From NCBI GenBank assembly GCA_002007465.1, contig LNAC01000065.1:3405623-3469622 (forward strand): a stretch of DNA of 64,000 nucleotides. The letters are read 5' to 3'. The notes under the pieces are model-generated. The model made no database searches and was not told where the DNA came from. It was given only the letters and a program-made list of their open reading frames with translations. Below, in pieces: positions 11,401 through 22,680 of the stretch. This DNA is from Ailurus styani (Eukaryota > Chordata > Mammalia > Carnivora > Ailuridae). The number at the start of each line of letters is the position of its first letter. Position 1 is the stretch's first letter. The position numbers and the translations under genes were made by a program.

Positions 11401-11926
11401 GTCATGAAAGTGAAGCTGAGTTGCTCCTACTGTATACTTTGTTTTTTTCCCCAGACTACCCCTCCCCGTCTCTTCCCTCCCTTCCACTCCCCTGGGTCCC
11501 CAGTGGCTGGTAGAGAGATGGCTGCATCTAGATAGGATTGTGCCCTTCATCACTGTGACCTCCTGAAACCTATGCTTCCTTGCCCTTCTGCAGGTTACAT
11601 GGGGCACCTTTGCTCATCAGCCTTTCCCCAAGCCTTCCACCTGTCTTGACAACGGGGCTGCCATTGGGTTTATTTCCTAAAACCTGTTAGCATGATTTCT
11701 CCTCATTTACTTCTATACTAAATCGTAGGAGTCCCATTTCATGTTTTCCAGCAGATTCGATGCTATTTTCTTTAGTATTTTGTCATATTTTTTATATGTT
11801 GTATTTTTACCTTCCTACATGAAGTTCTGAAGCCTAACATCTTGATCTTTTGTACTTTTTTCTGTCTTGCTTGTGAAATATCTGATGAATAAGTTTGTCA
11901 TTGGAACACATTCTCTTCATTAATAG
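8444..11926. other. Mostly unique sequence, no supported gene
   Basis: Open frames such as 8936-9274 (112 codons) have no recognisable family, no matching splice pattern and ordinary composition. Segments at 8890-9290, 10330-10550 and 10560-10830 are less AT-rich than their surroundings and lack repeat signatures, so they would be the places to look for conserved noncoding sequence. A poly-A interruption is at 10451-10463. A C/T-rich stretch lies at about 11440-11500. Confidence 0.4.
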
Positions 11927-12042
11927 AGGTATTACTGCAAGCCCGTGTTAATGTCCCACTGGAAATAAGCCGGCAGGAATGCTCATATTTTCAACAGGTT
12001 TTATTTGCTGAATTTCTCCCTGGTGCACTCTTTCAGAATAAG
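11927..12042 (+). CDS. Candidate internal coding exon, 116 bp, function unknown
   Basis: A pyrimidine-leaning acceptor (ATTCTCTTCATTAATAG) precedes 11927, and a consensus donor AAG|GTAAGG follows 12042. In the frame AG-GTA-TTA-CTG the whole segment is open: 2 bases completing a previous codon plus 38 codons, ending in phase 0 (start VLLQARVNVPLE, end AEFLPGALFQNK). Residue use (Q, E, R, C, F mixed) looks more protein-like than the surrounding DNA, and no repeat consensus is recognised. I do not recognise the protein and found no companion exon in the window. A conserved noncoding element or chance are real alternatives, since about one in seven random 38-codon segments would be open. Confidence 0.35.
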
Positions 12043-13059
12043 GTAAGGAAATGCATTTTTATGCCTGACATTTGGATTTTATTTTAATACTGCCCATTGT
12101 TTTTACACACAGTTGTGTACACTGCCGCCTAAGGCTGCTTTGCAAAATTGCTGGTTTTAGAAACCCGTTGATCATAAAATTCTCACTTTGGGCTTTTCTG
12201 TTCTGCCCCAAGTTGCGTCTGTTCAATGAACATAGACAAGCCTGAGTTGTTCCTTCATCAGCTCTATTCAAGAAGCGGTCATGTACAATGCTTTCTATTC
12301 TATCCACCTGGGATATGTGGCGGTGGGATTTTACTGATTTAATATTTGTCAGGGCCACCGGTAGTATTAAAGTTATACCCTTTAGAAGGAGAGCATTTCT
12401 TTCACATATGAGCTTAGATACAAAGGCTTAGTTATCGAAGCATGTCAGGATATGGCCTCTTCAGAGTCAAGCCAGGTCTTCCGTGCCCAGTGACTACAGA
12501 GACCTGGTGGAGTTGAAGGAATGTGAACTGGGAAGTCAGGGAAAAGCCTGTGTAAGACACCAGGAGGAGGACATCCGATGGGGCAGAGAGGTATAGCATG
12601 AGTTTTAAGCAAAAACCTCAAGAAGTTTGAGGGATATTCCTTTAATTAGCCCATGTTTCCCTCCCATTTTACCTATTTCCTAACTATGTAGATATTCCCA
12701 AGAATGAGCCTGTCAGTGGAAAACTAAGTTGATCCAGCCAAGGCGTTGGGTCCAATTGTTTTGAGGGGCCCACTTGAGTAAAATTTTCAACGGTATTGAT
12801 TATGGCCATTAACTAGACAATTGCGTTTAGAGACCATTATGACACCAGTAAAACCGCATCTGAGTAAAATTTAATTTTTAGTTGCATTTTTTAAAAACTG
12901 CATTGAGGTCTCAGTATGGCATCCAAGGCTGCCTGTGATTGACTCTAATTCATCTCTCCAGGCTTATCTCTCATGACTCTCAAATTCTGTGTGCCACTGG
13001 ACTGCTTCTTCTCATCCTTTCCCTTGATCAGAGAGTATGAAATAATAGAAAAAATATAT
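12043..13059. other. Unique sequence, no supported gene
   Basis: A 99-codon open frame on the minus strand (12059-12358) overlaps a moderately GC-rich block. It has no recognisable domain and is not called. No clear repeats are seen. Confidence 0.4.
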
Positions 13060-13900
13060 TTGCCACTGCCACTGGTTCCTGGAACAGAGCTCCTAAAACC
13101 TTTGTAATTTCCTAAGTGATAAGAGCACTAGAGAGCATCTTTTGTTCTAATATTTGATCTTTGACCCTTGTTCCTGACATAGAACTCCTAAATCCCTTGG
13201 AATTTCCTGGGTGATAGGAGAGTCTTTTGTTCTAATGAGGTAACTTTTGGTGAGCTGAACAGGAGTTGGTCACAGAAAGACCAACATGTGATTAATAAGT
13301 TGGGAACTTTCAGCACTGTGACCCCCTGACCCCTATCCTCTGGAAAGGCGAGAGGGGCTGGAGATTGAGTTAATGATTGATCATGCCTACATAATGAAAC
13401 CTTCATAAAAATCTCAGTAATACTGGTTTGAAGAGCTTTTGGATATACATACTGGGAGGGTGGCACATTCCACATCCACAGGGACAGAAACTCCTGTACT
13501 TGGGACCCTTCCGGACCTCACTCTATATGTCTTTTCATCTGACTGTTCATGCATACCCTCTACAGTATCCTGTATAATAAACCAGTACATGTGTTTTCCT
13601 GAGTTCTGTGAGCCATTCTAATGAAGTGTTGAGTCCAAGGAGGGGGTTGTGGGAACCCCAATAATAGACAATGGGACAGAAGTACAGGTGACAATCTGGG
13701 AGTTGAGATTGGTGTCTGAAATGGGGCAGTCTTGTGGGACTGAGCATTTAACTTACGGGGTGTGATTATAACTTCAAATAGATATTTTCAGAATTGGATT
13801 AAATTATAGAACATCCACTTGGTGTTGTAGACAATTTCTTGATGTGTAGAGACCCACATATCTGGTATCAGAAGTATTAAATGTATGAGTAAAGGAAAAC
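13060..13900 (+). mobile_element. Old interspersed repeat with LTR-like architecture (family not certain)
   Basis: I recognise this as a common ancient mammalian repeat but cannot name it securely. Near its start it has two diverged copies of a ~65-bp block (13083-13155 and about 13178-13240: 'CTCCTAAA..CC.T..AATTTCCT..GTGATA..AG' and 'TCTTTTGTTCTAAT'). An AATAAA-containing segment at about 13577 is followed by GAGTTCTGTGAGCC, then GGGGGTTGTGGGAACCCC. This polyA-signal/U5-like order suggests LTR origin. Short open frames here are shadows. Confidence 0.6.
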
Positions 13901-13959
13901 ACAGAAGTGCTTTTTCTAGATAATGGGAAAGAAATCCTTCTATGCATTTCTGCTTATTA

Positions 13960-14110
13960 TATGCCACCCACACTTGAAGACCCAGCTTAAATGTCACCAA
14001 CACCATGAAGATTCCAAAAGCATCTCACCAGATGTAATCTGTCCCTCCTTCATCTTCCCCACTATATTTGCCTTATATTTATAGTTGCTTGTGTTTCTGT
14101 CTTAATTCCC
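13960..14110 (+). mobile_element. LINE-2 3' fragment
   Basis: The segment with GACCCAGCTTAAATGTCACC (about 13980-14000), followed by C/T-rich sequence and 'TATTTATAGTTGCTTGTGTT', matches the texture of the L2 3' end on the plus strand. Diverged, approximate ends. Confidence 0.5.
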
Positions 14111-14186
14111 ACAAGTTTATTTTTTTTCCCCCACTGGGAGTCTCATTGTTGGGAATGTCTACATATTTAAGAAGTAGATAAATTTC

Positions 14187-14452
14187 AAGGTCAAGGTGCC
14201 GGTAGATTCAGTATCTGGTGAGGACCTGCTTCCTCATAATAGACAGCCGTCTTCTCACTGTGTCTTCACGTGGCTGAAAAAGCAGGGGAGTTCTTCCAGG
14301 TCTCTTTTATAGTGACACTAATCCCATTCATGAGAGCTCCACCCTCATGACCTAGTCACCTTCCAAAGGCACTACCTCCAAACACCATCAAGTTGGGGAT
14401 TAGGTTTCAACATACGAATTTTGGTGAGGGGGAAGATACATTAAGTATACAT
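14187..14452 (-). mobile_element. MLT1-type LTR fragment (ERVL-MaLR)
   Basis: Reverse-strand MLT1 LTR. Landmarks are GTGCCGGTAGATTC..GTCTGGTGAGG, GCCGTCTTCTCACTGTGTC, ACTAATCCCATTCATGAG, CCACCCTCATGACCTAGTCA and TTGGGGATTAGGTTTCAACA. It lacks one LTR end. It is noncoding and is an old endogenous retroviral relic. Confidence 0.8.
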
Positions 14453-14599
14453 CAAGCACATAACATTGACTTATAGTCACTATTAATCTTTTGGCATTTT
14501 AATTCTAATCATATTTCTACATACACACAAAAACACACATGGAGGGAAACAAAATTCTTTCACTTATGTTATATAATATCAAGGCTCAGAAAAGGCAGA

Positions 14600-15190
14600 T
14601 GCTAAACATTATTACTGATTTTTTTAAAAGTTTTTATGGTGAGAAATTTAAAAAATATACACAAAAGGATTTATAATATGGTGTAAATCTCCATCCCCAG
14701 CCTTAATAATTATCTCATGACCAATCTTGTGTCATCTATTCCATCACCCACTTCCCCCTCCTGTATTATTTTGAAATAAATCCCAGATACTAGTATGGGT
14801 TTCTAAAAGATAAGGATTCTTTTTTTAAGAAAGCATAACCACAAAGCATTATCACAAATAAATATAACTAACAATATTCTTCCTCACCATCAAAATCCAG
14901 TTAGTGTTCAAATATCCAAGTGTCTTATAAATGTCATAGTTTTTCTGTATTTATTGGCATTTGTATTTGAATATATTTAAATAATTTAAATCAGGCCCAC
15001 ACATTATGATAAATATGATTTTAAGCCTCTCAAACTATATACCCTTTCTTTCTTTTTTCCTTGTGATTTATTTGTTGAAGCAACCACATCATCTATCCTG
15101 TACTTTGCTACAGCAAGTTCTTTGTTAATTTTGATTCAAATCAAACCTCAGAGCTTACAGCTATCCCTGGTCTAACATGAGAGGCAAAGG
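14600..15190 (-). mobile_element. Old L1 3'UTR-like sequence (L1ME type)
   Basis: Diverged minus-strand L1M 3' sequence ('CTGTATTATTTTGAAATAAATCCCAGATA', 'AATATCCAAGTGTCTTATAAATGTCATAG', split here only as landmarks). AT-rich, no frame left. Boundaries approximate. Confidence 0.5.
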
Positions 15191-15553
15191 AATTAGAATT
15201 TATAGGCAGATATAATTAACAAGCCATGTACAGTGTCTGAAGGATGGCTTTTGTGTACTGAAGTTTCATTGGCATTAAAATCATATCCATATGATCATGA
15301 AATTTCAAACTCAAAAGCATGAGCTTTTTCAGAAATTAATTTCTAAGAAGGATCTATTCCTTGAATAGCATTACATATACTACTGTGTCAAACCTCTAGA
15401 GGTGCTTGCTAAAAAAGTCCAATGCCATGGCTTTAAAGCCAATAAAGTGTAGTTTATTGTCCTTTTTTTGGTGTGGTAACATGATATTAAGACAAAACAA
15501 AGCAATATAAAAACAAAAAAACACCAGAAAGAAAATAAGTAAGCTACTATTTG
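15190..15553. other. Unique AT-rich sequence
   Basis: Nothing recognised. Confidence 0.4.
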
Positions 15554-15567
15554 AAAAGTGTAATTGT

Positions 15568-15798
15568 TGGGGGGCCTGGGTGGCTCAGTCGGTTAACGCC
15601 TGACTCTTGATTTGTCAGCTCCTGATCTCACAGTCATGCATCAGGCTGTGTGCTGAGGGGAGTGTGGAGCCTGCTTAGGATTCTCTCTCTCTCTCCCTCT
15701 GCCCCTCCTTCCCTGCTCACACGTGCCCACCCTCCCTTTTCTCTCTATCAAAAAAATTAATAAATGAGTAAATTTTAGAAAAGAAGTTAAAAAGAAGA
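15568..15798 (+). mobile_element. CAN-SINE, older subfamily
   Basis: Plus-strand copy with a GGTTAACGCCTGACTCTTGA head (older type than the GGTTAAAGCCTCTGC group), a CT-rich middle and a degenerate A-rich tail. Near-perfect TSD (A)AAAGTRTAATTGT at about 15555-15567 and 15800-15813. Confidence 0.9.
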
Positions 15799-15813
15799 GA
15801 AAAGTATAATTGT

Positions 15814-16520
15814 CTTACAACTCCCAAGGGTGCTGCACATGGCATTCTTGGTCTTTTGTTTGTTTTCAAGAAACAAGAACCAGGTCATGCAGACTCAGGT
15901 GATGGGTGTTTGTTGTCAGGATGCATGGGGAAGAGTGGAAGACCAGGAACAGCCATATGGTCAGGAATGACTGGGCACCGTAGTCGTTCTTCAGTTGGCC
16001 TGCCGCACTCCTGAGGCCCAGTGGAAGCTTCAGAATCTGTTCTCCTCAAAGCCAGCAACCTTACTCTGGAGGGGCTGTGTATGACCATGTCTGATTCGAT
16101 TGCTCTTGCCTCTAGTAGTTGATCCTCTCCACTCTCCTTCCCTCGGAGGATGGTTGATGCCCTATGGCTTGTACCACTTCTTAACTTCGACAAAGAGATA
16201 GAAACTTTCTTCTTCCTGCATTCATTCTGAGAGCCTCAACCTCTAATTCCACTAGCCCCTCCTATTTCTCTGTGCTTGCGCTCCAACACTCCTTTCAGAG
16301 ACTCCGATTTGGTTACTCCTCTTTGTCCTTTTCCTGCAGTGCCTGAGTTCCAGATATGTTTTCAATTTTTACTTTCTGATTGTATTTTCCTCTTTGTATA
16401 CTCTGTAGCTTAGCTAGTGGTATCAATGTTACAAACCACGAACCTGTGAGTCACCCTTTCTCTAATGTCAGCTAACCGAATGGTCACCACCTACCACTGA
16501 TTCTACATCATGAAGTGCTC
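15814..16520. other. No supported gene; moderately GC-rich unique sequence
   Basis: A 102-codon minus-strand open frame (15885-16193) shows no recognisable domain and no splice signals in register. It is not called. Confidence 0.4.
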
Positions 16521-17200
16521 CCAGATCATCGTCTTAACCTCCTTGGCTTCCTTATTATCTTCCATTAGCATTATTACAGCACTCTAGTGGGTCTTCCCAT
16601 CTCTAATTTCCGACTCTAACCTCCACATTATCACCAGAGTGAGCTTTGAAAACTGCAGTTTTTTAAAAGTATGATTTGGCTTGCTTTTAAACTTAAAAAA
16701 AAATCTCCTATTTGTCTATGGCATAAAATATAAACTCCTTAAAATGCCCTACAAGGTTCTTCACGAGTCATCCCCATACTCTTCTCCAGCCTCATTTTCC
16801 ACCAGCCTCCTCCCATGGGTGCTGTTTTCCAGGCACTAAGAATTATCATCAGTCCCACAAACAAATGATCGTGTGTTATTCCTCTGTGCCCTTTCTCGTG
16901 CTGTTCCTTTTCCTTGAAATATCGACAACTTCTGCCTCCCTTCTGCACCTATTAAAATTCTACTGCCCTTCAAGGCAAAGCTGAAGGTCATTTCATCAGT
17001 GATTCCCCAGGATGACGGGGCTATTCACCAGCAGTGTTCCCACAGTACTTTATATGCTGCTGTCAGAGCACGGATCACATCCCCCTGTTGTTATTTACTC
17101 CCACGACTCTTCCCACCACTGCCATGGGGCCTCTTCTAGGACATGTCACATGATTTATCTCACTGTCCCCTGATGAGTGCAGGACTTGACATAGTGGGCA
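16520..17200 (+). mobile_element. LINE-2 (L2) 3' region, about 680 bp
   Basis: Ordered L2 landmarks on the plus strand: CACTCTAGTGGGTCTTCC; CCAGAGTGAGCTTTGAAAA; ATAAACTCCTTAAAATGCCC; CTCCAGCCTCATTTTCCACC; TTCAAGGCAAAGCTGAAGGTC; then the 'GTTATTTACTCCC' segment. Ancient (shared by mammals) and non-functional. Confidence 0.75.
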
Positions 17201-18075
17201 TGGACTAGCATGAGTGGTTATTGTATAATAATAACTGGGATGTTATTCTTTTTGCTCTAGTATTTACAACTCTTTGTTTCTGTTACGGATACAAGGTTGT
17301 TAAGGCATCACTTCTGAAACATTACCTTTTGCTGAAGTATGCACAGAATGGAGTGACTGGTGGTGACAATTCTAGCTGAAGAGGAAATTCGTTGTTCCTA
17401 AACTTTATGAAATACCTTACCAGCAGCTATCACTAGAACGTCCACTTGGGAAGAAAGATCTCTTTTTGTTTCTTTATGAGTAAAACATTATCTTTCTGGT
17501 TAGAAAGAAAACAAAAAAGACCATAGGAATTTTTTTTGTTATTGTCCGAAAAGCATTATTTTGCTTTCTGTCCATTTCTTTTCCTCCTGAGTAGAACGGA
17601 TAAAAGAGAGGTCCTGGGGGTCATGACTCTGTGGGAAATGATTCAGCAGCAGGTCTTGAATGAGGAAAATCACAAAACTTACTCATTGACTTGAAATCCT
17701 CATGTCTCTCAATTATAAGATCTTTCAAAGATTTCAGTGCTAAGTCAGTCTGAAGTCTAACTTCAGAAACTTCCCTCTCTACTCTTTTGCCATGTGCCTC
17801 CCAAGCGATTGTCATTAGTATTACCCTGAGGTAGGGAGAGGGGAAGTTGATCTTAAAAACTGATGTTTTAAAAAAGGTTTAATTTTTTAAAAATAGGCCT
17901 TTTATTTTTTCATGAAAAATTACCATTTGGGGTCTGCAAGTAACTGACTTTATCCCTCCTGTGACTTTGTATCATTGCTGAAAACGCAAAAGCAAACAAC
18001 AACTACAGCATGATTAACTTTTTTTCATTAGAGACAAATTCCTGTGGTAGTTAAGGAGTTATAGTGTTAGGTTTA
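17200..18075. other. Unique sequence, nothing recognised
   Basis: Short open frames only. No repeat or exon is supported. Confidence 0.4.
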
Positions 18076-18077
18076 TG

Positions 18078-18270
18078 TTTTAATTCTGTGACCCATCTGC
18101 CTGTGTGACCTTGGACAAGTTATATGACTTCCCTGTACTTAAGTCTCTTCATCTGTAAAATAAAAATTATAAGGATATCTACTTTTGGGGTCTGTGGATT
18201 AAATGAGTTGTTATTTACAGATTGCTGAGAATGCTGTCAAGAATATAGCAAGGGCTGTGTGAATGTTTGT
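18078..18270 (+). mobile_element. MIR
   Basis: Classic MIR core on the plus strand: GTGTGACCTTGGACAAGTTA, then CTTCATCTGTAAAATAAAAA and GGATTAAATGAGTT. Confidence 0.85.
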
Positions 18271-18404
18271 GAAATATATAAATATTCCCATAGGAGTTAA
18301 TAATACATGTTAATGTCTGCTGCGTACACTTTTGTAGGAAGAAAAGGTTGAGAGCTGTAGCCTTATTTATTTGTTTTTAACTTTTTAAAGGACTGTCCCA
18401 TGTC

Positions 18405-18530
18405 TTTTCTTGTTGGATCTTCACCACAATATTCTGTGAAGCAGGAATGATAGATAAAGGTACTAAATATCTGAATGACTTGCCCAAGGTAATGTAAGAA
18501 GAGAGGCAGAACTGGGGTCTCTTGGCTTTC
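18405..18530 (-). mobile_element. MIR
   Basis: Reverse-strand MIR: GACTTGCCCAAGGTAATGTA followed by AGGCAGAACTGGGGTCT. Lies 135 bp from an oppositely oriented MIR. Confidence 0.75.
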
Positions 18531-18539
18531 CAAGGGCAT

Positions 18540-19843
18540 ATGGATTTTTAAAAATTTGGACTACATGATTAGAAATCATGTTGTTTACATATGCTAATAC
18601 GTTAAGTTTAAAAATATTTTACTAATAAAATGACAAACTTTAGCCTGTTTATTTTTTAAATGCTTATAAAGGTAGTTGAAAAATCACTTTGTCCAATATT
18701 ATTGTACAAAATATAGTCTGAATTATGATTATTGATTTATTTTGATCTAATCAGTAAGAATATTAATATTTAATATAGTAAAATAGTCTTGTGCTATGAC
18801 CAGACCTGTTATCTATTGTTAGCTTCTCTCAATAAATATTAGGAACTTCTGGTGATTCAAGATCTTATAGGCCATGTCTGTCTCCTACCACCATGTACCA
18901 GGGTTATATTAGAAAGAGGACAAGTCTTAGGAAAATTCTACCAAGCAAACCACTAGTTGGTAGCAAAGAGGTACCATATAACCTATTGAGCCTTAAACAC
19001 CCTATCCCCTATCATCAGACAATTGATCAATGAGATACTAGATTTTATGCCCAGGCTCTTCCATGGATACAGGAAAAGATTAGATTCAGGCTTTTGAAAA
19101 TTAATCTTTTGTTATCTGTATAAGATTTGCATACAGGAGGAAACAAGGGAGCATCTATCAGTCAGATATCAGAGACCTCAGTTCTTCTGACACTAAAAGT
19201 GACTCAAGTATATATTTTGAAAATGGGAATATCAGTAGTAAATTAGGTCAAATGTGAATTTAGTAAATTAAAATATATATTTGAAAAAAGGGAGACATAA
19301 AATAAAATAAATATAGATTTGAAAATAATTCAGATAGACACTGTAAAAAGATAGGGAATCACAGTATTATTTTGAAAGAACAAAAAACAATATGACATGG
19401 AAGGGCCCAGGAAAATATGTAAACATAAAGGATTTTTTAAAACAAATTGAGATTTTAAATTTTAGAATATTTAATAAACATTTCTGTTAATTATGTAGGG
19501 ACTGATTTTGTCATCATATTCTCTCCTTTTTGGATAAAATATCCACACATTTATACACACACACACACACACACATGTGTGTGTGTGTTTTAGTCTTAAT
19601 TCTGCCTTTCCAAGCACTATCACTGTTCACTGTAAAAAAGTCTCAAGGAAGGTGAGCATTGTAGGAAGTAGGTTAGAAGGAACCTCTTGGTAAGCAGCAG
19701 CAAACAACAACAAGAAAGGAGGTAAAGACAGAAGGACTCCTATAGCCACTATTAGAGAATGGCTTTTCAAATTCACAACACAGTCCTGAGGTTATTTGTC
19801 CTGTGTCTTCATGCACTTATTCTGAACTGCCTTGTTGTAGTGT
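18540..19843. other. AT-rich unique sequence with a (CA)n/(TG)n palindrome
   Basis: No gene. The dinucleotide tract at 19555-19588 is listed separately. Confidence 0.4.
19555..19588. repeat. (AC)n-(TG)n palindromic microsatellite
   Basis: AC repeats run directly into TG repeats around ACATGT, giving an almost perfect inverted repeat with no loop. Confidence 0.85.
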
Positions 19844-20282
19844 TGTATTAGTATTATATTAGGCAATTATATGGAATTGGCTCACACAGTTATGGAAGCT
19901 GAAAAGTCCCACAATCTGCCATCTGCAAGGTGGAGATCCAGGAAAGCCAGTGGTGTGATCTGAGTCCAGAGGCCTGAGACCAGAAAGACCAGTGGTGCAG
20001 GTTCTAGTCTGAAGGCGTGAGAACTGGAGTGCGGAGACAGTGTAAGTCTAAGTCTGATGGCAGGTGAAGACTGGTTTCAGTTCAAGCAGTCAGACAAAGA
20101 GAATTCTCCCTTCCTCTACCTTTCTGTTCTGTTCAGGTCCTCAACCAATTGGACGATGCCCACCCACACTGAAGAGAGCCATCTGCTTTACTCTCTCTCA
20201 CACACACACATCCAGAAATAATGTTTAACCAGATATCTAGGTACTGTGTGGCTCAGTCGAGTTGTCACATAAAACTGTCTCA
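19844..20282 (-). mobile_element. MLT2-type LTR (ERVL)
   Basis: Reverse-strand ERVL LTR. Landmarks are GGAATTGGCTCACACAGTTA, TCCCACAATCTGCCATCTGC, GGAGATCCAGGAAAGCC, CAACCAATTGGACGATGCCC and, at the end, GTTGTCACATAAAACTG. The same family occurs on the plus strand at 63382-63953. Noncoding relic. Confidence 0.75.
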
Positions 20283-20565
20283 AGTATATGTGCGGAACAT
20301 CAACCATATGATCTTTTCAGGAATATACTGAGCCCCATTTATGATTGTTATTTCAATTATTCTAATAACTTCAAAAGAGTGGTGATCTTACAGCCTACTC
20401 CCCTGGATTCTGGTTATTCCTACTGCCTAATTCTTCCACTTAACCATAGAATTCTTCAGTTCCCACCCAAATCATCTCCTTCTCTTTCTGGTATCCTGGG
20501 AAATACAAAGTCGTGGGATCTGATGGAATCTTGCATTCTTTTATATTCTTCAAATCATACAATTT

Positions 20566-20753
20566 TTTAAAAGATTTTATTTATTTGTCAGAGAGAGAGA
20601 GAGAGTACAAGCATGGGGAGCTCCGAGCAGAGGGAGAAGCAGACTTCCTACTGAGCAGGGAGCCTGACGTGGGGGGGACTCGATCCCAGGACCCTAGGAT
20701 CAGGACCTGAGCTGATGGCAGATGCTTAACTGACTGAGCCACCCACACATCTC
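20566..20753 (-). mobile_element. CAN-SINE
   Basis: Minus-strand copy with an older head (GACTGAGCC...CATCTG). TSD CAAATCATACARTT at about 20551-20564 and 20754-20767. Confidence 0.9.
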
Positions 20754-20770
20754 CAAATCATACAGTTCTT

Positions 20771-22432
20771 AAAAATCCTTCGTAGTCTTTTAGTTGAATG
20801 TATATATTTTACGTGGCTTTGTCTGACTCCAGTTTATACCTTATGGAGTCTTTCTACTGATATTTTCCATGAATCAGAAAATGGATTTTCACTGATGTAT
20901 TTATATTTATTTGTTTCTATATTCTTCATGGATATAATAAATGATTCAGTAAGATCTACCTGATTGAATATAAAACTGAATAGAAACACCTTTTTTGTTA
21001 CTGTTTTTCTTTTCTCTCTATTTTTTTTAGCCTTTTCCATTTATCATTATGGATTTATGGCTTTTCAGATTTAAATTATAATGGTCAACTTGAATCATTT
21101 TTCTCCTTTTGATGCCAGATTATCATAATTTTGGCCAGTGGGACCCCATTTTAATGGGCTCTGGTGTAATTTTGACATGACCCCATAAACTAAGAAATCT
21201 GTCTTGCTCATTGGTAAGTGGAGTGATCTTCATTTGCCTTGTACCTTCTTGCCCCAGACACAGCATCAACCATTTTTCTAAGAAGCCTGGGGGAAATAGT
21301 ATTGGAAACCATAGAACCTGATGCTGGGTTTTAGAAGTGACATTTTAGAAGTGACAAAGCAGAGCTAGAACAGAAAGTTTTTTTGGGGGGGGGTTGCTTT
21401 ATATAATATTTTTTTAATTTTATAAAGACATGAGATAATTTTGCTTCATGGGCATATTTCCTGTAGGAAATTTCCAGTCCCATTCAATCAGTAGGGTGTT
21501 CTTAATTTAATTCTTGATTTTAAATATTAAATATTTAAATATTACCTCCTTTCTTTTATACTATATATATTATTATATATTATACAGTATATAGTATACT
21601 TTTATGTATATCTTATAGAATTCTAGATTCCTAACACAGTCAATATATTTACTAACAATATCATAGTTCCAACATAAAACATATTTACTAACAATATCAT
21701 AGTTCCAACACAAAAATACAACATTAATACAAACAATAAAATGACTATGATGAAGTCCGAACATTTCTATGTATTTCCTTTTCATTTTAAAGTACATTTA
21801 CTCTAAGGATTTGCAGAAAATTGCTTTGTCCTAGAAATTATATAGTCTTTGTGTGGCTATATAATTACTAAGTGATTGATAGTTTGGTGCAATTGTTCCC
21901 ATTAGCTTTCAATTTGAGGGCTTTGGCATATTATCAGCTGATAATCCAAATTCTTAAAACAGTGGAAGCTTTTAGCTGCTAATTTTTTCTTGGTGGCTAT
22001 TGTCAACTTGGAGAGAGAAAAGTCTGGTCTACTTGAGATAAAATAAAATGCAAATAGCTCAATCTTTGAAATTCTGTACATCTATAACATCATCATCCCT
22101 AATAAAAAAATATATAATGAAACTATATATATAAATATCACTGAATTTCTACAATATCAGAGTCTATATATTTTATATATTTTATTATATATATTTTAAA
22201 CTCTGCTAAATCATCTCCTGATCTTTCAAGGTTTTAAATTTATTTTGCTTCTTTTTCTGAGCTACAAATTCTTTTTTATTTTACAATCTTTTTTTAATTT
22301 TATTTATTTATTTTTTTTATTTTACAATCTATAGCCTCTCCTTAAAAACCCAACATCTCATGACATACATTGTTATACCAATTTAAAGTATACGAATCCA
22401 ATTCTCCCAATTAGGATCATATTTACCTAGTG
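20771..22432. other. AT-rich unique sequence with short tandem duplications
   Basis: No gene. Contains AT-palindromic tracts (21560-21600, 22110-22200), a G-run (about 21386-21394) and the 36-bp duplication listed separately. Confidence 0.4.
21645..21710. repeat. Two-copy tandem duplication, 36-bp period
   Basis: ATATTTACTAACAATATCAT...CAACA at 21645-21674 recurs at 21681-21710. It produces the repeated CWNYDIVSKY peptide in a spurious minus-strand frame. Confidence 0.85.
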
Positions 22433-22446
22433 CCATCAAAGTCTCT

Positions 22447-22665
22447 CTCTCTCTCTCTTTTTTTTTAAGATTTTATTTTTTTATTTGAGAGAGAGCGAGA
22501 GAAAGAGTGCGCACGCTTGTGAGGGGGTGGCTATCTCAATCAGACTGCCCTCAGAGCTTGGAGCCAGCCCAGGAACTGTATCCCACCCCCTGAGATCACT
22601 ACCTGAGCCAAAACCAAGAGCTGGATGTTTAACCCTCAACCGACTGTGCCATCCAGGCGCCCCAA
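22447..22665 (-). mobile_element. CAN-SINE, older copy
   Basis: Minus-strand SINE with diverged body and a GGCGCC head end at about 22656-22663. TSD CCATCARAGTCTYT at 22433-22446 and 22667-22680. The CT run at 22441-22458 merges with the target. Confidence 0.85.
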
Positions 22666-22680
22666 CCATCAGAGTCTTTA

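Noticed and set aside
12059..12358. 99-codon minus-strand open frame next to the candidate exon
   Set aside because: No domain and on the opposite strand to the candidate exon. Kept only as non-repeat sequence.
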